Source of the DNA: Caldifarciminota bacterium UBA2202
GTDB lineage: Bacteria; Hydrothermota; 32-111
DNA length: 10,071 bases
Reading direction: 5' to 3'
Assembly (NCBI GenBank): GCA_002327905.1
Contig: DCUY01000109.1
Location: 1 to 10,071, forward strand
The notes beneath the pieces are model-generated. The model had not been told where the DNA came from and made no database searches. It was given only the letters and a program-made list of their open reading frames with translations. The position numbers were made by a program, and so were the translations under genes. Shown piece by piece: positions 1 to 6,064 of this stretch (positions are counted from its first letter, which is position 1; every line of letters starts with the position of its first letter).

Positions 1-64
1 ACGGCGTCTTGAACTCTCATGCTGTGATTTCTATGCCTGCTATCTGTCATAGATCTTTTGTCTA

Positions 65-92
65 TTGACTAACATATATTAAAGTTTATAAT
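65..92 (+). promoter_or_regulatory. Sigma70-like promoter for the operon
   Basis: TTGACT at 65-70 (one mismatch to the -35 consensus) and a perfect TATAAT at 87-92 are separated by 16 nt. The surrounding stretch 71-96 is almost pure A/T. Transcription would be expected to start about 7 nt after the -10 box, at roughly 98-100, which coincides with the tandem ATG codons at 97 and 100. This implies a leaderless or nearly leaderless message. It is the only non-coding space in the window, which supports its role as head of the operon. The assignment rests on motif match only, and A/T-rich DNA produces -10 look-alikes by chance. Confidence 0.5.
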
Positions 93-96
93 TTAT

Positions 97-1545
97 ATGA
101 TGTTTAATAAATTATTATTGATGGCAGTAATTGTGTTATCAGTATCATATTTGTATTCAGATTATGTCTTATCGGATGAAAATGGAAAGACCATTGAAGC
201 CGGAGAGTATGTGTATATTTACAACACTGTGGGTCTCGATGGATTTTCAATAGATTATAATAAGCAGTATTTTGTTGACGGAGGAATAGTAAAAGAAGAA
301 GGGAACAGGATTTTGATAGGACGGCTAAGAGATGACCTTAAAAGCGGAACTCTTGACACAATCATATTGAATACTATAGAGGGAATGAATTACCTTGAAA
401 TGAAAATTTCACCTGTATTTTCCGACTTAAATCTTAATGAAAGGGAATCAAAAAAAGACACTATGATACGCGGTGTTCTTTCATTTGAGAGCAGAGGCAA
501 ACAGACATTGTCGGGAATTGATTCTGTAAAACTCATCGTCTCCTCTCAAAATGAAGCTGATATGAGAACATTTAATATTTTCAGCAATGATGAATCCGAA
601 GATAACAGGACATCTCAGAATCTGAATTTTGAATTCAGTTCGGGTTCAATTCAGGATGATTATTCGGTTTCAGTGGCGCGTTATACATTATCTTTGGCGG
701 AGACCACTTATTATGCAGGCGGATTCTCAACAAGAGTGAGGGATGAATATCCGAAGAATCTTCTGATAATAGATTCCCGAAGCAAAGTGACTGCTGACAA
801 TCTCTCTGAAGCGTACTATGACAATCGGTTTGAGACAGTAAAGACTTTTTACGAAACTCCTAACGCAAGTCTGTTCAATCTCGCAGATGACGGAATAATA
901 GTTCTTGTAAATGTGGAGGGCGGGTATATTTTGGAGAATCTGAATCTTTTCTCATCAATAAAAGGCTATTCCGAAAAATATACTATATTCATCTTTTCAA
1001 ACAATCTCTGCAAATATCTTTCACAGGAGGATTCCCGCACCTCAAGAGATTACATTGAAATGCTGTTTGGAATAAAATGTACTGAATCCTCTTCCTATGA
1101 AGAGACCGAATGTGAAGGCATCAAGTCAATGGATGATATGGAAGTGGAGAAGATGGAGAATTCTCAGGGAGAGGAGATTTCATTCATAAGGAGAGATAAT
1201 TTATTTTTATTTTTGTATCTTCCAGAGAAAATAGATATTGACCAGTTGAATGCTATCAAGAGAAATTTGAAATTCAACACTGCAAAGCAGAATTTTAAGT
1301 CGCTCTCCTCAGTAGTGGATGTAGAATATCAGGGGTACGGCGAGTATTCAATTGAGATATACGGGGTATCAGGAAATATGCTCTTTTCAACTATTCTCGG
1401 AGAAATGCCTTCAACTACAAAATCCATTGATCTTTCGGAATTTCTTAAAGATGAAGACATTTACGATTCAGGAGTATATACTTATAAAATAAAAAAGGAT
1501 CAAGAATGCATAAGATGCGGAAAATTCTATTTTATCTATCACTGA
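97..1545 (+). CDS. Exported protein with GATase-like module and degenerate sorting-domain-like tail
   Basis: I do not recognise this 482-residue protein as a named family. Residues 1-21 form a signal peptide (Lys5, then a run of Leu/Val/Ile/Ala), so it is predicted to be exported. Residues about 22-210 are beta-rich and Ig-like in look. Residues about 221-330 begin with NLLIIDSRS and alternate hydrophobic strands with a late RDYIEMLFG helix. This resembles the class I glutamine-amidotransferase-like Rossmann module found in many FCB-group surface proteins, but no catalytic Cys nucleophile elbow is evident, so it may be non-enzymatic. Residues about 330-365 are an acidic linker. Residues about 409-482 look like a type-A sorting domain (IEIYGVSGN, then SGVYTYKIKK) but end in a Cys-x-x-Cys stretch (471-474) instead of the usual basic hydrophobic end. 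No Shine-Dalgarno precedes the ATG. Met1/Met2 is preferred over Met9 because it keeps the basic N-terminus of the signal peptide. It probably works on the cell surface with the C25 protease encoded next. The fold calls are inference from pattern. Confidence 0.85.
   Translation: MMFNKLLLMAVIVLSVSYLYSDYVLSDENGKTIEAGEYVYIYNTVGLDGFSIDYNKQYFVDGGIVKEEGNRILIGRLRDDLKSGTLDTIILNTIEGMNYLEMKISPVFSDLNLNERESKKDTMIRGVLSFESRGKQTLSGIDSVKLIVSSQNEADMRTFNIFSNDESEDNRTSQNLNFEFSSGSIQDDYSVSVARYTLSLAETTYYAGGFSTRVRDEYPKNLLIIDSRSKVTADNLSEAYYDNRFETVKTFYETPNASLFNLADDGIIVLVNVEGGYILENLNLFSSIKGYSEKYTIFIFSNNLCKYLSQEDSRTSRDYIEMLFGIKCTESSSYEETECEGIKSMDDMEVEKMENSQGEEISFIRRDNLFLFLYLPEKIDIDQLNAIKRNLKFNTAKQNFKSLSSVVDVEYQGYGEYSIEIYGVSGNMLFSTILGEMPSTTKSIDLSEFLKDEDIYDSGVYTYKIKKDQECIRCGKFYFIYH
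1496..1499 (+). promoter_or_regulatory. Shine-Dalgarno for C25 peptidase gene
   Basis: AGGA ends 6 nt before the ATG at 1506 and 15 nt before the in-frame ATG at 1515. The spacing therefore favours 1506 as the start. The site lies inside the coding sequence of the preceding gene. Confidence 0.5.
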
Positions 1546-4500
1546 TACTCATATTCTTTCTTCAGTCCTTCTGCGATGAGAAGACTGTTGATCTCCTTTG
1601 GGAGGAAAGAGGATTATTTGTCTTCTCATACCCGGCTGTCTTGGATGACGAATCTGATGTGAATCTCCCGTTTATGATCTATTCGTTTTCAGACGAGTTT
1701 TCATCCGTTAAAATAGATTCCTTTATGTTTTTGGAGTCAGCCGTAAAAAAAGATTATTCTTTAATAAGTTTTTACGGAAATATACCGCTCTCTATGGAGC
1801 CGTCTGTTCAGGAAAAATCATTTAACGGAGAATTCTCCGAAAGAATTATATTAAATTCAGATTCAAAAACAGTAAAGATTTTTCCCTTCCGATATAATGA
1901 ATCCCAGCTCACATATTTTAAAAAAGTTAAAATATTCTTCACTCCCTCTTTTAAAAGCGGAAGAAAAGAGGAACCTGTCTATGATTATCTGATAATATGC
2001 CCTTCAGCTTATGACACTGTCTTTGAAAGATTGAAGAAATGGAAGACAAGACGCGGTTTTAAAACGCGCCTAATAACTACTGATTCGGTCTTCTTTGTCT
2101 CTTCGGGAATAGATTCCGCAGAGAGGTTGAGAAACTTCATTGTCGGCGAATATAATACATACCATTTCAAATATCTTCTTTTGGGCGGAGACAGGGCGTC
2201 CATCCCCGTAAGAAGAATGTATGCAATGGACTGCAATGCCGAATATTATACTGATGAGGATTCCATACCTGCGGATATTTACTATTCCAATCTTGAAGGA
2301 GATTTCAATTTTGACAATGACGGAATATACGGCGAGATTGAAGATTCCTGCGATTTGACGCAGGAGATTTTTATAGGAAGAATACTCTTTGACACTGTGA
2401 CTTACAAACCCGGGCCTATAATGACAAGAATTATTGATTATGAGCAGACAAAAGATACGGAGCATCTTAACAGAGGCATGTTTCTCGGTATGATTCTTTG
2501 GAATCCGCCTTTTACTCCGGGAGGAGAAGCAAAGGAGATTATTTTTAATGATATTATTCCATCAGACTATCATATTAAAAAATTCTACGAACACTGGGGG
2601 CATTCGGGGAAGATAGATATTCTTGATTCAATGGACATGGGCTACGGAATAGTCAATCATAACGGACATGGCTCATTCAAGGGAATATGGGTGGATACTT
2701 TAACAAGCTTGTCGCGCGGCGACATGACGGGACTGACAAACGGCTCAAAGACTGGGCTCTTCTATTCAATCGGATGCTGGATCGGAGCGTTTGACAGAGA
2801 CAACACAACATACTCTCTTCACTCAATCACGCAGAATATGCAGAATTCTCCAACAGGCGGATTCGTTTCAATAATAACAAACTCTCGATACGGGTGGGGA
2901 GCGCCCGGATATCCGGGATATGGAGTCTCGGATATGCTTGATTATAGATTTTTCACTCTGCTTTTCAATGAGTCATGCAAAGAGGGCGGATATCTTCTCT
3001 GCAAACTCAAAAGCGAGATATCATCTCTTTCAGAGGATGAGAATCTTTACAGATGGCATATATACCAATTGAATTATTTCGGAGACCCGTCAACATCAAT
3101 CTATACGGGATATCCCGATTCCGTAAATATGTCATTAAAAAGAAATGAGGATATTCTTTCCGCAGTCTTCAGAAAAAGCGACGGAAGCCCTGCTGAAAAT
3201 ATTTTTGTATGCATATCGAAGGATACTATTTTCAGAAGAGGTTTGACTGACGCAAACGGTCTGTTTGAAGCCGACTTGTCAGGCATTGGCGATTCTCTGC
3301 TGTATATCACTGCGACAGGAACAATGGCCGCGACCATTATTGATTCATTCAACATGCTTGAAGCGGATTCCGTTTGTGTCTCTCTCAAATTCGACACCCT
3401 CTTTGCGGGAGCCGTTAATTCAATGACCTTATTCAATTCATCAATTCTGCCTCTAACTGCAACAATTAAATCAGCATTCATTGATTCGACATTTTCTGTC
3501 GGAGCGGAAGAGATTCTTCAGATTGGCTATACTCCTGTTGCTTCTATAGATAGGGCAGACACATTGACACTAAGCGTATTTGAGACTGGGCAGAAGGATA
3601 CTTTTATATCTATGATAAAGCAGACAATAATAAGTTTTGACACAATTCGCTTTGACAATACAGTTTTTAAAACAACTGTTTCAAAGAATCATGAGAAGAC
3701 TTTAAAGGATATGACTTTGAGGATTATGCTTAATGGAACTGCAGAAATTCTCGACACTCTTGTCTGCGGAGATTTTTCAGGAAGTATTTCGCTCTCTGAA
3801 CCGACAGGAATACCGCATGGTCTTGAATATATGACTGTTGATGCATACTTGTACAAAGACGACACCCTGTTGTCGCATAAAAAAGAATACATCAATAACG
3901 GGGAGTTTTCATATTTTGATGACTTTTCATCCGATCTATCCAATTGGAAATATCACACTTCAAATTGGGTTATAAATGGCGATAATCAGCTGTACGCAGG
4001 ATATGAGAATCACTATCTGAATAATATGAATGACACAATCATTTCAAATCAGTTTTTAATATATCCCGGTTCATTATGTTCCATATACATTGACGCATAT
4101 CTTCCGTCTCTTGAATTTATAGGTGGCGAACCGATATTCGACCTTGACGGAATGTTTGTAAAATTGATTAAAGAAGAAACTGACACTTTCATTCTTGATT
4201 TCATAAGCTCTGGAGGGGCGCTTAAAGATGAACAGTCAATGAGAATAAAAGGATGGCGGGTATATGCGACTGAAAATCAAACTCCTGCGCACGCGAATCT
4301 TCTCTTTCAATTCATATCCGACAGTGTCATTGTTGACTCCGGAGTCTATATAAACAGCATCAAGGTGATTCCACCGTATTATTATGAAGAGACAACATCA
4401 ATAACAAGGGATGATAAAAATATTATCAATAACGACAAGGTGAAATACTCCATAAACGGATTTTCAGGAGATATGGAGATTACAATCGTCGCTATTGACG

Positions 4501-4640
4501 GCAGAGTCATAAAAAGGTATAACTTACATGATGCTTGGAGCGCGACTCTCTCTTTTGACCAAGTTCCGAGCGGAGTTTATTTTGTAATCTTTCAATCCGG
4601 AAAAGCTTTTTTCAAGGATAAACTCATAATTTTGAAATAG
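1506..4640 (+). CDS. Gingipain-type C25 cysteine peptidase with C-terminal sorting domain
   Basis: This is a secreted endopeptidase of family C25 (gingipain/PorU-like). Residues 1-24 are a signal peptide (MRKILF followed by a Leu/Ile/Phe core). Residues about 25-155 resemble the propeptide, and about 159-545 form the protease domain. Family landmarks include the opening strand DYLIICP (160-166), LLLGGD (224-229), a Gly/Asp/Asn-rich segment near FNFDNDGIYGE that could bind Ca2+, IFIGRI, and NYFGDPS at the end. The likely catalytic dyad is His388 in NGHGS and Cys424 in SIGCWIG, 36 residues apart, close to the gingipain spacing. An Ig-like segment follows (about 548-610), then further beta-rich sequence. 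Residues about 801-965 begin FDDFSSDLSNW and look like a jelly-roll accessory module. Residues 979-1044 are a type-A-like sorting domain with DGRVIKRYN, PSGVYFV and a final KLIILK, typical of type IX secretion substrates. Cleavage preference cannot be read. The signal peptide Cys does not sit in a proper lipobox. The gene overlaps its neighbour by 40 nt. The family call is firm; substrate and secretion route are inference. Confidence 0.93.
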   Translation: MHKMRKILFYLSLILIFFLQSFCDEKTVDLLWEERGLFVFSYPAVLDDESDVNLPFMIYSFSDEFSSVKIDSFMFLESAVKKDYSLISFYGNIPLSMEPSVQEKSFNGEFSERIILNSDSKTVKIFPFRYNESQLTYFKKVKIFFTPSFKSGRKEEPVYDYLIICPSAYDTVFERLKKWKTRRGFKTRLITTDSVFFVSSGIDSAERLRNFIVGEYNTYHFKYLLLGGDRASIPVRRMYAMDCNAEYYTDEDSIPADIYYSNLEGDFNFDNDGIYGEIEDSCDLTQEIFIGRILFDTVTYKPGPIMTRIIDYEQTKDTEHLNRGMFLGMILWNPPFTPGGEAKEIIFNDIIPSDYHIKKFYEHWGHSGKIDILDSMDMGYGIVNHNGHGSFKGIWVDTLTSLSRGDMTGLTNGSKTGLFYSIGCWIGAFDRDNTTYSLHSITQNMQNSPTGGFVSIITNSRYGWGAPGYPGYGVSDMLDYRFFTLLFNESCKEGGYLLCKLKSEISSLSEDENLYRWHIYQLNYFGDPSTSIYTGYPDSVNMSLKRNEDILSAVFRKSDGSPAENIFVCISKDTIFRRGLTDANGLFEADLSGIGDSLLYITATGTMAATIIDSFNMLEADSVCVSLKFDTLFAGAVNSMTLFNSSILPLTATIKSAFIDSTFSVGAEEILQIGYTPVASIDRADTLTLSVFETGQKDTFISMIKQTIISFDTIRFDNTVFKTTVSKNHEKTLKDMTLRIMLNGTAEILDTLVCGDFSGSISLSEPTGIPHGLEYMTVDAYLYKDDTLLSHKKEYINNGEFSYFDDFSSDLSNWKYHTSNWVINGDNQLYAGYENHYLNNMNDTIISNQFLIYPGSLCSIYIDAYLPSLEFIGGEPIFDLDGMFVKLIKEETDTFILDFISSGGALKDEQSMRIKGWRVYATENQTPAHANLLFQFISDSVIVDSGVYINSIKVIPPYYYEETTSITRDDKNIINNDKVKYSINGFSGDMEITIVAIDGRVIKRYNLHDAWSATLSFDQVPSGVYFVIFQSGKAFFKDKLIILK

Positions 4641-4641
4641 T

Positions 4642-5259
4642 ATGAAGGAAAAAATAAGTCACTATTTTTTAGCAGGACTTTTGGTTGTGGTGCCCATTGT
4701 AGTCACGGGCATATTCATTTTTTTCATAGTCAGCAAAGTGGGAGGAATGTGGAACATCATATTTCGTTCAATTCCTTATGCGAGGGATCTGCCTAATGCT
4801 GTGATAAATTTCGTGGGTCTCTTCTTGTCATTGGGACTTCTGATAGTTCTCGGGTATTTCGGACAAAATTATCTTGGCAGATTTCTTTTCAATATATCTG
4901 AGAAATTTTTCTTGTCAACTCCGATAATCAGACATATCTATTCGCCTGCAAGGGAATTGACAGACACCATACTGAACAAAAAGACAACATTCAAGAAGGT
5001 TGTTTTTGTAGAATATCTTCATAAAAATCAATATACTATTGCATTTGTCACAAATGAATCCGCATGGAAGATAAATTCAAAAGAGGCATTGACCCTTTTT
5101 GTGCCCACCTCTCCGAACCCTACGAGCGGTTTCTTTGCAGTTGTACCGAAAGATGAGGTGATTGAAGCGGATTTTACTGTTGAAGAAGCGCTGAAGATAA
5201 TTGTTTCATCCGGTATGATAATAACAAAAGAGGTTGAAATAAATGATAGAAAAAATTAA
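4642..5259 (+). CDS. DUF502 family membrane protein
   Basis: This 205-residue protein matches the DUF502 family in length and layout. Two transmembrane segments, about residues 7-32 and 52-76, are followed by the conserved STPIIRHIYSPARE region (92-105). A soluble beta-rich domain then carries FVPTSPNPTSGF (153-164) and ends with a helix EEALKIIVSSGMI (181-193). The biochemical role of the family is not established; it is an inner-membrane protein. The ATG lies 1 nt after the stop codon of the protease gene and has no convincing Shine-Dalgarno of its own, so translation is probably coupled by reinitiation. Its last 17 nt overlap the next gene, which encodes a CorC-like CBS protein. That tight pairing suggests linked expression and possibly a joint role at the membrane, but nothing in the sequence proves contact. 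Confidence 0.93.
   Translation: MKEKISHYFLAGLLVVVPIVVTGIFIFFIVSKVGGMWNIIFRSIPYARDLPNAVINFVGLFLSLGLLIVLGYFGQNYLGRFLFNISEKFFLSTPIIRHIYSPARELTDTILNKKTTFKKVVFVEYLHKNQYTIAFVTNESAWKINSKEALTLFVPTSPNPTSGFFAVVPKDEVIEADFTVEEALKIIVSSGMIITKEVEINDRKN
5229..5233 (+). promoter_or_regulatory. Shine-Dalgarno for corC-like gene
   Basis: AGAGG ends 9 nt before the ATG at 5243 and lies within the 3' end of the DUF502 gene. It supports this start, from which the protein opens with the usual charged N-terminal helix of CorC/HlyC proteins. Confidence 0.5.
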
Positions 5260-6064
5260 GCAGATTCTAAGAAGCATATCCAAAAAGGATTTCAATTCAA
5301 AAGAGGATTTCATAAAGGGCATGATTGAAGAGACGGAGGAGAAATCCATAATTTCGGAGGATGAGAAAGACCTTGTAGAATCCATTTTTGAGCTTGAAGA
5401 GACATCAATTTCGGAAATAATGATTCCAAGGGTTGATATCCATACAGTATCATACGACGCAAGCATAAGAGATGTCATAGACCTGATAAACAAGACAGGA
5501 AAATCAAGAATACTTGTCTATCAAAATAAAGTTGACAATATTGCCGGAATCATTTATGCCAAAGACATACTCAGGTTTTTTGATTATGAAGGAAATATGA
5601 GGGCGATTGAGATTGTAAGAGCACCCTATTTTGTGCCAGAAACAAAATCGGTGCTGTCATCCCTGAGGGAATTTCAGAAAAACAGAATCTCCATAGCAGT
5701 TGTAATAGATGAATACGGGGGAGTCGCAGGCTTGGTTACCATGGAAGATATTATCGAAGAGATAGTAGGAGAGCTACAGGATGAGCTTGATAAAGAAGAG
5801 GTTGATTATAAAGCAGTATCTGAAGATACATATCTTGTAAATGCGAAAATGAATCTTGACGACTTCAATGAAGAGATTCAGACGAATTTTGAAAGCGAAG
5901 ATGTCAATACCATAGGAGGTTTTGTAATATCAAAACTTGAGCATCTTCCCCGAAGAGGTGAAGTTGTAAACATTGACGGTCTTGAAATAAAAATTCTCGA
6001 TATTCATAAACACAGAATAAACAGGCTTCTTATAAAGGACGCCAGAAAGGCTAAAAAAGTTTGA
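5243..6064 (+). CDS. CorC/HlyC-type CBS-pair protein
   Basis: This 273-residue soluble protein has the CorC/HlyC layout. A charged N-terminal helical region contains ISEDEKDLVESIFELEE (37-53). Two CBS domains follow, at about 57-115 (opening EIMIPRVDI) and about 125-185 (VVIDEYGGVAGLVTMEDIIEE). The C-terminal transporter-associated domain runs about 188-268 (YLVNAKMNLDDFNE, IGGFVISKLEHLPRRGE). The DUF21/CNNM membrane domain of longer relatives is absent, as in E. coli CorC, which is of similar size. CBS pairs of this family bind adenine nucleotides and the proteins have been linked to Mg2+/Co2+ efflux. The old name hemolysin C is misleading. The gene overlaps the DUF502 membrane-protein gene by 17 nt, and its stop codon overlaps the dnaE start by 4 nt. 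The family is certain; the ligand and transport partner here are unknown. Confidence 0.94.
   Translation: MIEKIKQILRSISKKDFNSKEDFIKGMIEETEEKSIISEDEKDLVESIFELEETSISEIMIPRVDIHTVSYDASIRDVIDLINKTGKSRILVYQNKVDNIAGIIYAKDILRFFDYEGNMRAIEIVRAPYFVPETKSVLSSLREFQKNRISIAVVIDEYGGVAGLVTMEDIIEEIVGELQDELDKEEVDYKAVSEDTYLVNAKMNLDDFNEEIQTNFESEDVNTIGGFVISKLEHLPRRGEVVNIDGLEIKILDIHKHRINRLLIKDARKAKKV
6046..6050 (+). promoter_or_regulatory. Shine-Dalgarno for dnaE (TTG start)
   Basis: AAAGG ends 10 nt before the TTG at 6061. It lies inside the end of the corC-like gene and supports the non-ATG start, together with the conserved N-terminus that follows immediately. Confidence 0.5.

Noticed and set aside
49..65. Possible terminator hairpin ATAGAT...GTCTAT
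   Set aside because: The stem is only six pairs, A/T-rich with a wobble, and is not followed by a T-tract.
1490..1550. Frameshift splitting one large gene into two
   Set aside because: The first protein has its own sorting-like tail and the second has its own signal peptide, so they are separate genes that overlap.
1506..1580. Lipoprotein signal on the C25 peptidase
   Set aside because: A Cys follows the hydrophobic core, but the residues before it (Gln-Ser-Phe) do not fit a lipobox, so ordinary signal peptidase I cleavage is more likely.
2009..3943. Several minus-strand open frames opposite the C25 peptidase gene
   Set aside because: All are antisense to conserved protease or beta-domain sequence, with no convincing start signals and low-complexity translations.
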